DNA from: Adineta steineri | Lineage: Eukaryota > Rotifera > Eurotatoria > Adinetida > Adinetidae | Direction of reading: 5' to 3' | Assembly: GCA_905250115.1 (NCBI GenBank) | Contig: CAJNOI010000099.1 | Span: forward strand, 289,783 to 353,782 | DNA: 64,000 nt | In this document: in pieces, positions 11,743-23,013 of the stretch | Position numbering within the stretch: position 1 is the first letter of the stretch | Layout: every line of letters begins with the position of its first letter | The notes under the pieces: generated by a model | Seen by the model: the letters and a program-made list of their open reading frames with translations, nothing else | What the model was told of the DNA's origin: nothing | Database searches by the model: none | Program-made: the position numbers and the translations under genes

Positions 11743-12194
11743 TGTATAAGAATGGTAATTTTAGAGAATATTGTTTTTACAAATCTTGGAAATTATCACA
11801 GAAAAGAAACCACTAAATCTTCTTATGCTACTCAATCTATAATTTACTAATTGTTGATTATCCTTTGGTCGAGTTAATTTTGTAGTTTAGCTGCATGTTT
11901 CAAAAATGAATATCTATTACATCTTTTACTTATTCTTACTAATATATATAGGATAACTAGTAGAAATCGACTATAACATCTATAATCCCACATCTTATGG
12001 AATGATTTGATTTGATTCAGAAAAGACAATATTATTATATAAATGATGATATTTTTTAAATATTTATTTAAATACAAATCGTAAAGATGAAAGCAATAAT
12101 ATTTGAGTAAATTGATAATAATGTTTGCATTTATAAAATACTTTATAACATTAAATAATATATTTATTGAGAAAATAGCAGGCGAGATTCGTGA

Positions 12195-13262
12195 TCAAAC
12201 ATTTGTGGTGATTTCTATTGCTATTTGATTATGAATTATTCTTTTCTGCCAATATCGTTTGATATGCTTTTCGAACAAAACATACTTTAGTTGTTGACGA
12301 AATCGTTCTGATACACAAATATATGTATAAAATGGACTCTAAAATTATATAGAAAAAACAAAAGTTAAAGAATATTAATATGTCATGGAATGGACAATTA
12401 TCGATAAAATTCTTACCGAATAACTCAAAATGGAAAAAATATTAGTGATAGACGTTGCGAAACTAGTTTTAGCTTGAAATACAGGATCACTCTGTATTCC
12501 AGTAATTTTTTTGACCATATAGGTGATGCCGAATGGTAATACAGCACAGGAATTAATGAGAACTTGAACAAGAACCATTACTGTTAATTGTTTGTCTAAT
12601 TCACGTCGAATAAAAGGAACTGCTCGGCGACTTAGATGTCGCGCATTATGATAAGCCATGAATCCAAATATAATTGATATGAATGGTAACAAATTTGAAA
12701 TAATAAAATAATAACCATAAATTAGATACTCACTAAACCTTTCATTTGTGATTTCACATCCAGTTGTATTTGTTGAAGATGAAATAATATGATTATAAAA
12801 TACAACATATGGAATTCCCTGTAAAATCCAAATGATGGTAAATATTGCAGTAAGACGATGAGCTAGTTTAATATTACACCATTTTTGCCAATGAACACGA
12901 GAAGAAGTAGCAAAATATTGATCAATAACAGCTAAACATAAACATGTCATTGAACCTGATGAAAATACAGTAGACATGCTATTTCTTATTTTACAGAAGA
13001 ACAATGATGGTAGTCCCCAATCCATTCCAAATCCCCAACGCATGATATAAGGCAATATGTTTCCGATGGTTATACTAACGTCATAAGCTGATTTAATTGT
13101 TAAATAAAATGCACATGAACTTTGTCGAAATGTTTTCAGACTGAGAAAAGTAATAAGATTAAGACATCCACCAATAATACTCATGATAAACATGGGAATA
13201 ACACAATAAATAACTATTTCCTTTTTAGCAAGATCAAGTGATGCAATAAATGATGAAGCCAT
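12195..13262 (-). CDS. Rhodopsin-like 7TM receptor, 2 exons
   Basis: Join on the minus strand: 13262-12417 and 12338-12195 (329 aa), phase-0 intron of 78 nt placed inside TM7. Seven hydrophobic segments are visible, with a conserved-type Cys after TM2 (FFCKIRN) and a partner Cys in the loop before TM5 (TTGCEITNERF). The DRY position reads DQY (AVIDQYF) and the NPxxY position reads SPFYIY, so both class A switches are altered. A basic cytoplasmic tail follows. The ligand cannot be predicted; such receptors form large rotifer families, probably chemosensory or peptide receptors. A TTTTCAACAG acceptor-like sequence lies 14 nt upstream of ATG. Confidence 0.85.
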
Positions 13263-14413
13263 TTTAATCTTTTGCTGTTGAAAAGATGATTAGATTTTGT
13301 CTTTGATCTAGATTATATCATCTGAAAAGAATATAATTTATTTTAAATATTTTTTTACATGATTAAAAAAGTCCTTTCTGTATTCTTTAAAATTGCACTT
13401 ATTCACTTTGATGAAGTACTCTAAATTATCAGCAAGAAAGCCGATGAAAAGCTTCCTTAGCTCATTTCATAGATACCTTTATTTAGTCGTCCGATAAAAA
13501 AATATCTTCACATACCGTCTTCGTAAAAGAAGTTTTTGTCTACTTAAATATTTTTAGGTATGATACAATTCTCGCATTTGTTAGTTTATAAGATTCTATG
13601 AAAAATCAATGAATCAAAGATCGTTACTGTTTAACAACTAAATAAAGCTACTTATGGAGCGAAAGCATTTATTCTTTGTCTTTCTTGTCAATGAGTCAAA
13701 ATTCTATTGGGAATGTTTGATGCTTTGAATAACTAAACGTCAACTGCAATATTCAATAGAAATAAAAATAAAGCGGATAGACATGAATCTCATCCTCTTC
13801 AAAGTACTATAGATTTTTATCAAAAACTTTATTCTTATACATACATAAATATCAAATTACCATTAGAAGTTAAAATGTACTTTCTTCTAACTGAGCTATG
13901 TTGAAAATGATGTTTATTCTTTTTATAGATGCTAAGATCTGTTGACAATTTAATACTTCAAATAAAACTAAAGAAAAGATAAAATGACATTAAGTTGTTT
14001 AATCATAAATATGTCATATTTTTTTCATAGCCTATAAGTTTTATCTATTCAATTAGAATAATGAGTTCATATACGTTTTGTTTATTAGTATCAACATAAT
14101 CTATTGTAAGAATATAAATTCTTCCAGGTATTCTACATCGCTCACATATATTTATCACCAATTATCGCTTATAAAATATATTATATTAAATACATCGTGA
14201 AAAATATCACATAGAAAATCTTACGTTTTTATGAAAATTTGCATATAGATTGTAAGATGTGATATGTTCATTAGAGAAATGTTATTAAATAAGAGTTTTA
14301 TAAAAGAATGTGCTATATTTGACATCAATAAAAGTAAAAGTAACTTATCATTTTGTACTTAACTGATAATATAGAGTGCAGTCCAAAAGTAAGACAACAA
14401 TCAAACTGTTTTT
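13263..14413. other. Intergenic, AT-rich
   Basis: No gene or clear repeat recognised. Presumably contains upstream sequences of the 7TM gene (-) and of the NSMCE1 gene (+). Confidence 0.5.
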
Positions 14414-14513
14414 NNNNNNNNNNNNNNNNNNNNNNNNNNNNNNNNNNNNNNNNNNNNNNNNNNNNNNNNNNNNNNNNNNNNNNNNNNNNNNNNNNNNNNN
14501 NNNNNNNNNNNNN
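14414..14513. other. Assembly gap (100 N)
   Basis: Exactly 100 N, the usual placeholder for a gap of unknown size. Only 10 bases separate it from the NSMCE1 start codon. Confidence 0.99.
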
Positions 14514-14523
14514 ACTAATATCA

Positions 14524-15566
14524 ATGACAACAACAACACCACCACCACCACTTGAAGATCATTATAAACAGTTAATACAATATTTTCTTCATGATGGTGC
14601 TTATAATGAACATGAATTGATTGATCTTTTAAATAATTTACGTGATCGATATGATTTAAAAATAAAAGTTCAAAATGAAATTCGAACATTTACAGATACT
14701 TTCTTACCATTACTTAATAAACATATTAATCAATATGGTATGGAAATAAAACAAGTTGTTAGTGAAGAAAATGAAAATGATATTTATTTTGTATGTATAC
14801 AAAATTTTAAACCACAATTTGTTAAAATGGATTGTTCATATACGGAAAAAGAAGCGGCAATTTTTGAAAAAATATTAGAATTAATCATTACAAATGATGA
14901 AAAGTTAGTTGAATGAATAATATATATCATTTTTTTTCTCTATTATATCATAGATGTATAGCGTCACGTGTTGTATTCGAAGCAATTCTTGCTAATGATT
15001 TAAAAATGACACAAAAAGAATTTGGTGAAATCATGGCACGTTTTCATCGTGATAAATGGATTGAAAGTGGTCCACATAATACAATTATACTTCATGCTCG
15101 AGCTATATTAGAAATGCAATCATTTATTACGGATACATATCGAGATGATACATATAATTGTCAAATATGTAGACGTCTTTTAATTCGAGGATTAGTTTGT
15201 TCAAATAGGTAAATTATGAGAAACAAATTTATCTCTTTTTATGTTTTTCAAATTGAAAATTTTAGTTCGTGTGATGTTCATATGCATCGTTCATGTGCTG
15301 CTCGATATTTTCTTCGTTTATCTAATTCAACAAATAAAAAAAGTGCTTATCCATGTCCAACATGTAAAAAAGAATGGAATAAGAATGATGTTGATAGTGT
15401 ATTAAAAACAACCAAAACAACGAATGAAAATAGTGATCAACAACCAACTACAACAGCAGTTAATAAAAGACAACGAACATCAAGAAACAATAATAATAGT
15501 ACAAATAATCGATCTGTTCGATCATCAGCTCGTCAAGTTATAAGTGAAAGTGATGATGATAATTAA
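14524..15566 (+). CDS. NSMCE1: NSE1-like SMC5/6 complex subunit with RING-like domain
   Basis: Join 14524-14903, 14954-15208, 15266-15566 (about 311 aa). The N-terminal two-thirds matches the winged-helix body of NSE1: a YKQLIQYFLHDG start, an IKQVV block, FEAILANDLKMTQKEFGEIM, KWI and RAILEMQSFI. The C-terminal half has the C4HC3 variant RING (CQICRRLL ... C ... CDVHMHRSC ... CPTC). NSE1 partners NSE3/NSE4 in the SMC5/6 DNA-repair complex and acts in ubiquitin transfer. A basic, Asn/Ser-rich tail of about 60 aa ends in an acidic SESDDDN. The ATG aligns with the expected family start, so the gene is probably complete despite the gap just upstream. It is the first gene of the plus-strand cluster. 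Confidence 0.9.
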
Positions 15567-15697
15567 TTCCATATCTATACTAGTTGTTATTATATATATG
15601 TAGATTATTGTTGTTCTTGTTTACTTATAAATATTAAAAATAGAGATATCAGTTAAACTGAAAAATTGTTTATTTTTTGTTCTTACTTTATATTGTT

Positions 15698-15704
15698 TAT
15701 TTAG
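15698..15704 (+). promoter_or_regulatory. Acceptor-like site before archaemetzincin
   Basis: TTTATTTAG ending at 15704, 10 nt before the ATG at 15715, with no donor in the 148-nt intergenic gap. Candidate trans-splice acceptor. Confidence 0.45.
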
Positions 15705-15714
15705 AAATAAAAGC

Positions 15715-16848
15715 ATGTCAAAAAAAGTATCATTTGTACGGGGTTTTCGCATACCAAAACAAGAAGATATTGATGCAGCACTCGGTCATGATGCTTTATT
15801 TTCGAATGAATTCAAAAATTCATTTGATTCATTACCAACTCCGACAAGTGATCAAGATTGGTTAGCAAATTATAAAGAAAAAGGCCAAACATATACAAAA
15901 TTTCTTGATGAATGTCCATATCTCGATGATGATAGTTCATTACAAAAATATATTTATTTAACACTTCTCGATAATGATGATCGTTTATCATTATTAAATA
16001 TTAATCATTTAATTGATTATACTCAACGATTTTTTCAAACAGAAGTTAAACTTCTTCCTTTATTTACAAATTTTATTTGGAATAAATCAAAACGAACATG
16101 GATATGTAAGTTAATCTTCTAATGATTCCATTTTTTGATAGAATAATTTGTATCAGGTACAACTAAAAGTAGAAATGGTTCAACAAAAGAAATAACCCTC
16201 CGTACTCGCTATGATCCAACAAGTGAACATTCACAAATTTGTGTAGATAATGTTCTTACTCTATTAAAACGTTCAGTTCCTCCTGATGCTCGTTGTTTAG
16301 TTGCAATAACATTACATGATTTTTATTCGAGTGAACCGGATTTATTTATCGCTGGTTTAGCTCAAGGAAATGCTCGTGTTGCTGCTTTTTCATTTTTTCG
16401 TTATGATCCTCGTTTAAAATTTGGTGATGAATTTTGGTATGATTGGAAAATGAAACAAACCCAATCAAAGACGATATCAAAAACTCTTTTACTTCGTTCA
16501 TGTCGTCTTTTAACACATGAAATAGGTCATTTACTTGGTATTGATCATTGTATATATTATAATTGTTTAATGAATGGAAGTGGACATTTAAAAGAAGATT
16601 TTTCACAACCATTATTTTTATGTCCAATTGATATGAGAAAATTATCTGAATTAGCAAAATTTGATTTTATTCAACGATATGAACAATTATTAGAATTTTG
16701 TACAGAAAATCAATTTAAAGATGAGATCAATTTATTGGAAAAACGTTTAGAAATCTTGAAGAATGATAAAGAAATAATCGAAACGAAAAAGAACAAAAAT
16801 TCTGATGGTGAACAAATACAAAAAGTTAAACGTTTGAAAAAAAAATAA
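15715..16848 (+). CDS. Archaemetzincin-like zinc metallopeptidase
   Basis: Join 15715-16105 and 16157-16848 (360 aa), phase-1 intron. The core motif HEIGHLLGIDHC..NCLM at about residues 248-265 supplies the metzincin HExxHxxGxxH zinc ligands and the first structural Cys residues of archaemetzincins (AMZ1/AMZ2). Family members have a second zinc site closed by C-x2-C; here the last pair reads CPID, so one cysteine is Asp. The C-terminal 60 residues form a charged coiled-coil-like Lys/Glu tail. AMZ proteins are aminopeptidases of unclear physiological role, cytosolic or nuclear. The gene follows NSMCE1 by 148 nt on the same strand. Confidence 0.9.
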
Positions 16849-17249
16849 TATAATATTTTGCTACAAGAAATTTTATTTTCTTAAAATTAATATTCTTAAA
16901 AGAATAATATATATTTAATATTCTAGATACATATAATACTCAGATAATTTTTATAATATTTCTAAATTATCTCCAATCATTTAATTGATAGGATTTGTAT
17001 CATCTAAATAAGTGATCCCTAATTTTCAAAGTTGTACATAAATAAATTAGCTATTCATTGTCAAGATACATGTAGATAAAAGTATCATACAAGTGCTGAT
17101 TTTGATCAGTTGATGTATGTCAGTTCGTTGATTGTAAGTATATTAAAATATGACAATACATCAAAGTAATATTCACTCCTTTATTCAAAAAATAAAACTG
17201 TCGTTTTCGATTTTAAAAATGTTATGGAATATTTTTCAGATAATAAAAA
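16849..17249 (+). other. Intergenic spacer between archaemetzincin and FIG4
   Basis: 401 nt, AT-rich, no gene. Ends with an acceptor-like ATTTTTCAG at 17231-17239, 10 nt before the FIG4 start codon. Confidence 0.5.
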
Positions 17250-20200
17250 ATGCCATCACATATTCTTGAATATCCATTACTCAATCCATGGCAACATTTT
17301 ACTATTTATGCTACACATAACGTAAGTTTTTCATATTATTACTACAGATATGTATATCTATTCTTTTCATAGCGTTATATTGTTGTGGCAATGAATAAAA
17401 GTAGATCAAAAGGTCGTATTCTAAAAATTGATCGTATGGATCAAAAAGAATTACTTATCGTTGAAGATCAAGTATATTTATATTCGATTTAAACAGTAGA
17501 TTTGATTAGCATTTTATTTTTCTAGCATGAATATACACATACTGAACTTCGTCAACTTCTTGGTACTATTGAGATAAGTAATAGTCGTGCTGGTGGTTTT
17601 AGTAAAACAGTTTTTTGTCATGGAATCATCGGTACCGAAAAGAAAATAAAAGAAATGAAAAAACTTATGTTGTCTATTTTGAATTAGGTTTTATTAAATT
17701 TCTCGAAGGATATTATATGATTGTAATAACACGACGAAGTCAAGTAGCAAGAATAGGTTATCATAGAATATATAAAATCGATGAAACATCAATGTTAAGT
17801 ATTACAAATGAAGATATAAAAAAGACTCATCCAGATGAAAGCAAGTAAGATTAATCTAATTTTTTTAAAATCATTTACTAAATATATTTATTCTAGATAT
17901 CTTCGTGCATTACAAAATCTTGATTTAACAAATGGATTTTATTTTAGTTATACATACGACTTAACACATACATTACAATATAATTTTATGCAACAAAATA
18001 ATAAAACTAATAAGGAAAATTTAACTGAGAATTTTTGTTGGGGTACACGTTATCAACCAACATGGAAATATGTTTGGAATGAATATCTTCAAGAACCATT
18101 ACGATCACAAGTTCATCCAAGATGGTTACTTTTTATTGTACATGGTAAACATTTTTATTAAATGAATCTATTCGTTAATAAAATTATTTTTATTTAGGTG
18201 TTATACTTCAATATAATTTAAATGTTTTTTGTCGTTCAATTTATTTAACATTAATCTGTCGACGATCACAAAAATATTCTGGAACAAGATTTCTTAAACG
18301 TGGAGGAAATTGTAAAGTAATAAAGAAATTTAAAAATAAAAAAAACTAGAATATTTATCCATGAAAACATATAGGGTTATGTAGCAAATGAAGTTGAAAC
18401 TGAACAAATTGTTCATGATGCTTCACTTTCTTCTCTTGGTAAAAGTCATTTTACTTCGTATGTACAATTACGTGGTAGTATACCAGCATTTTGGAGTCAA
18501 GATCCAAAACAAGTACCTAAACCACCGATTATGAGTAAGTGAATTAAAATAATTAGTCATACATAATGTAATTTTTCTAGTTGATATGAATGATCCAACT
18601 TATGTTGTGGCATCACAACATTTTCGACAATTACTTTATCGATATGGTTCACCTAGTAAGTTGAATAATTTTGTATTTTATTTTGAATTTTATCTTATTT
18701 TATTTTTTAGTTCTTGTACTTAATCTTGTTAAAGTAATAGAAAATATAATTTTTCATTTAATTTCATACAAAAACATTTTTTTCTTCTTTAAGAAACATG
18801 AAAAGAAAAAACAAGAATATACTTTATCAGAAGAATTTTGTGGTGCTTTGGATTATATTAAACAATTTGTACCGGATGATAATAATATTCAATATTTAGC
18901 ATTTGATATGGCACGTGCTAATCGTTCGTATGTAATATCGAATTTTCCATAAGAATATATTCGATGACTATCTTTCTTTTAAGCAAACATCGACGAGTTA
19001 TGCCAAAATTAGATGAAATTGCTCGACGATATTTACAACAAACTGGATTCTTTCAAAATTTTCCATTATTAGTTAATGATAAACAATATTTTTATGATCG
19101 GTAAAATTCTTACTCGATAAGAATATCTGTAACTTCTAATATAATTTTTTTAGAGAAAATGCAATTAAATTAACACCATATGAAACATTCTTTGTACAAA
19201 CAGGTGTTGCACGAGTCAACTGTGTTGATTGTCTTGATAGAACAAATACAGCTATGTTTGCTATAGCAAAATGTGCACTTGGATATCAGGTAAAATATCG
19301 ATCTTTTAGTTTGATTGAAGTCAAAGTTCAATGCATTCCTTATTTTTAGTTATTTTCCATGGGTCTTACTGATTCTCCGCATTTACAAGAAGATTCTTCG
19401 GTTGAATTGTAAATTATATTATCATTCTCATTTAAATTATCAATCAATATTTGATTTTTTTTAGGGTAATAAAACAATTATTTGAACATTCAGGTGATAT
19501 TCTAGCTCAACAATATGCTGGTAGTCAATTAGTTCATCGTATTGATACATATAAAAAATCAACACCAGCTTGGTCGACACAATCTCGTGATATTGTACAA
19601 ACACTTTCACGTTACTATTCAAATACATTTTCAGGTTAGTTTTATTTAATATATTTTAACTATTCTCTTCATTTAATATTGGTTGAATAGATGCGGAAAA
19701 ACAACATGCAATGAATTTATTTTTGGGAACTTTTCGACCCAGATTAGGTCGAGCACATTTCTGGGAATTAGCAAGTGATTATCATTTACATGATCCACGA
19801 TTAACAATTGGTTACATGCCACCACAGTAAATTAATCTAAGATTTCAAAGGAAAATTCTTTCATTTTGTTTTTATTTAGTTGCACTAATATTCTTGGAGA
19901 TGACATATGGTTTTCATTACCATTTTCAGCTGAACAAGGTTCTAACTGATTTCTTTCAAAAATATTGTTTAACCAAAAAAAAAATGTTTCCTTTAGTTTT
20001 AAAATCTCAAAAAGATTGCTTAGAAATTGTTTCAGTTAGCAATGATGATCCACTTGTTGATGGTTTCAATGAATATTACCGTCCAAATGAATTAACAGTA
20101 TTTGAAGAAAAATTTGAATGGCATATGGATTCAACTAATAAGTAAATATTATATAATGAATTATAAATATACTTCAATTGTTTTTTGTTTTCGTTTAGAG

Positions 20201-21108
20201 ATATCGCTTATAATTATGGAAATATTCGAGAATTTACACCATTTTCTGTTCGAGAAAATAAACAACGAAAAACTATAACTAGTCTTAGGTAAACTTTCAT
20301 TTTAATAATTTTAAATATAATGAATTTATTATTTAGTCTTACTGCTGATGTTCAACAACGAGCACTTCTTCCACCATCTGCATCCTTATCGACTCCATCT
20401 CAGAATTTAAATCAAGATCAAAGTTCTGATGAAGATATGTTTGATGATACAGATACAGATGAAGAGAATTCGAAAAAACAATTACAAACATCTAATAAAA
20501 AATCATTGAAACCAAAACCAATTAATAGATCAATAAATGATGATTCAAATAATAGTGCAATACAAGTTAAACGTCTATTAAATACAATATTTCCTACAAC
20601 AGATGATGTGTACGGATTTCATTTGGAAGAACCATCCACGGAATCATTACATTGTTATGAACAATATGCAAGAATAGCACATGATGCATGTTTACCATCA
20701 TTAACACCAATATCAAATAAACAACATCTTTATGATGCATCAATCTCATCATATCAATCAGTTTCATCAACTTCTAGTTTTGAAATGTAAATTTTTGTAC
20801 TTTTGAATTTCTAAAATCTTCTCTCTTTTTCGCTTTATTGTAGTATTTCATCTAGTACAAATGAACGATCGAAATCAAAACCACAACCTCAACAACACCG
20901 TCTTCATCATCATCATTCAACAGAAAATCAATCATTACAAACATTATTAATATCTATGTTTGATGAACCTATTGTAAATGATGAAACTATTCGAATATAT
21001 GAACAATGTGTAGCTGTTGCACATCAAGGACCTTTTGAACCGTCAGATGTTGATTGTTTATTTTATGAAGAATATGTAACTTCTCTGATGATTACTGCTC
21101 AGTCATAA
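17250..21108 (+). CDS. FIG4: FIG4 / SAC3 polyphosphoinositide 5-phosphatase, 20 exons
   Basis: Exon starts and ends: 17250-17321, 17373-17471, 17526-17631, 17688-17844, 17897-18144, 18198-18316, 18375-18534, 18581-18655, 18711-18733, 18794-18927, 18984-19100, 19154-19289, 19350-19408, 19465-19634, 19691-19826, 19880-19938, 19997-20141, 20199-20288, 20337-20786, 20844-21108. Every phase agrees; product 939 aa, close to animal FIG4 (about 900). The Sac domain is colinear with FIG4 ([43 protein letters not shown]) and has the catalytic CX5RT motif as CVDCLDRT near residue 460. FIG4 removes the 5-phosphate of PI(3,5)P2 on endolysosomes in a complex with VAC14 and PIKfyve. The C-terminal region is Ser/Asn-rich with an acidic stretch. 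Exon 9 is only 23 nt. Confidence 0.95.
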
Positions 21109-21204
21109 AGGAAAAACCAATGATGAAATTGTTAATATTTTAAAAAATATATATATTTATTGATTTTTTCTTCTTTTTATAAAATTGTCAAATAAATCTT
21201 TGCT

Positions 21205-21214
21205 TTTATTTCAG
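21205..21214 (+). promoter_or_regulatory. Acceptor-like site before HMGCL
   Basis: TTTTATTTCAG ends at 21214, 7 nt before the HMGCL ATG. An AATAAA lies about 20 nt upstream, in the 113-nt gap after the FIG4 stop. A polyadenylation signal followed at once by an acceptor is the layout expected between two genes of a trans-spliced unit. Confidence 0.5.
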
Positions 21215-21221
21215 ATGTACT

Positions 21222-22290
21222 ATGTGGTCGAGAATGTTACTCCGTCGTATGATTCAATATAATATTACCTCTCGAAAATTGAGTTCCTCATCGAAAAATA
21301 ATTTCGTTAGAATATTTGAAGTTGGTCCTCGAGATGGATTACAAAATGAAAAAGTTCAGGTCCCAACATCGATTAAAGTTGATTTTGTTAATCGATTAAG
21401 TCGAACAGGACTTAAATGTATTGAAGTAACTAGTTTTGTATCACCTAAATGGGTACCACAAATGGGTGATCATGTTGAAGTACTAGCTACAATTGATCGA
21501 ATACCCGGTGTTTGTTATTCGGCATTAACACCAAATGTTCAAGGTATTAATAAAGTTTTATCATTAGGAAAAAAAGGTGTTGATGAAGTAGCAATATTTT
21601 CTGCAGCATCTGAAACATTTTCAAAGAAAAATATTAATTGTTCAATAGAAACATCAATACAACGTTTTGATGAAGTTGTTAAAATTGCACATGAAAAGAA
21701 TTTACCAGTACGTGGATATGTATCATGCGTAGTTGGTTGTCCTTATGAAGGAAAAATTTCACCAGCACAAGTTGTACCTATTGTACAAAAATTACTTGAT
21801 ATGGGTTGTGTAAGTTTGATTTTGTTGTTGTTGTTTTAATGAATTTTTTTTTCTATTTGAATAGTATGAAATTTCACTTGGTGATACAATTGGTGTTGGC
21901 ACACCGAAATCTATTCAAGAATTACTTGAAGCACTCATTAGAAGTGGTATTCCATCTGACAAATTAGCCATTCATTGTCATGATACATATGGACAAGCAA
22001 TTGCTAATATTGCACAAGCATTAGAATTGGGTATACGTTGTGTTGATTCGAGTGTTGCTGGTCTTGGTGGATGTCCATATGCAAAAGGTGCAACAGGAAA
22101 TGTAGCAACAGAAGATGTTGTATACCTTTTACATGGACTTGGTTATGAAACAGGTGTTGATCTTGATCGATTAGTTGATGTTGGTCAATTTATTACAGAT
22201 GCTTTAAAACGACAGAATGGATCAAGAGTTGCAAATGCACTTTTATGTCAACGACAAGATCAAACTACAACGAAGAACAAACAACAGTAG
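21222..22290 (+). CDS. HMGCL: Hydroxymethylglutaryl-CoA lyase
   Basis: Join 21222-21809 and 21865-22290 (337 aa), phase-0 intron. It splits HMG-CoA to acetyl-CoA and acetoacetate, the last step of leucine breakdown and ketone-body formation, in mitochondria. Seen directly: [12 protein letters not shown] at the start of the TIM barrel, [10 protein letters not shown] (metal-binding His-x-His) and the family signature [15 protein letters not shown] with its catalytic Cys. The first 25 residues are Arg/Ser-rich without acidic residues and fit a mitochondrial targeting peptide. No peroxisomal C-terminal signal (the end is NKQQ). It lies 113 nt after FIG4 on the same strand. Confidence 0.95.
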
Positions 22291-23013
22291 TATTCTCTAT
22301 ATTATCACTGTCTAACAGTTCTTTTTCATATATGATCCTATATAAATATGTATGTGTATTTTTTTCCAAAAAAAAAATCTGATTAAATAACATAAAATAT
22401 ATTTTATTGATTCCAACATTCTCTCACTATCAAGGAAAAAAGATTAACCAATTTTTAAATGATTGTTTCGAATAATAGAAGAGCATTTGTACTTAAAAAA
22501 ATATACATAAATATTATGGAATGAATGATTTATCAATTTAGATGAAATAACAATATTGCATATCATGTCTATTACTTCTCAAAGTACAACTTTTGTGTAT
22601 TGTATAATAAAATTAATTTAATTTACATCATTCAATATCTCTTTATTTCACATACATATGATACTCAGAATGAATTCAATTGTTGATTTACATAGTATGT
22701 TTTTTTGTCGTATATAATACATCAATTGATTTTGGCTTTGATAAATATTATTATTATTATTAGTGTAGTGTATACATGTATATTTTTCTTTCTTCTATCA
22801 TAACACCGTTCTGTTGCTTGACAAACCACACAGACAGAATATTTTCTTTTACTCTCTCAAAGAGAACTCAACAATTTTCTTTTTCTATTTGAATATGCTT
22901 GTGGTTTTCTTTTTTGTGTTGTTCTTTGTTAAAAATAGTCAAGGTTGCTAATAAATTTAAAATTTAGTAATAATATACAATTCTTAGTTTTAGATAAATA
23001 GAATTTTTAAGAA
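22291..23013 (+). other. Intergenic spacer, 0.7 kb
   Basis: AT-rich with (ATT)n near 22750. No gene. An acceptor-like TTAGTTTTAG ends at 22993, 20 nt before the next ATG. Confidence 0.5.

Larger units (their letters stand above)
9525..12194. other. Intergenic region with duplicated noncoding block
   Basis: No gene supported. Holds hairpins at 10064-10179 and 11688-11742 and, between them, a block that recurs at 25.7-27.9 kb. A (CT)n run lies near 11451-11464. Confidence 0.55.
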
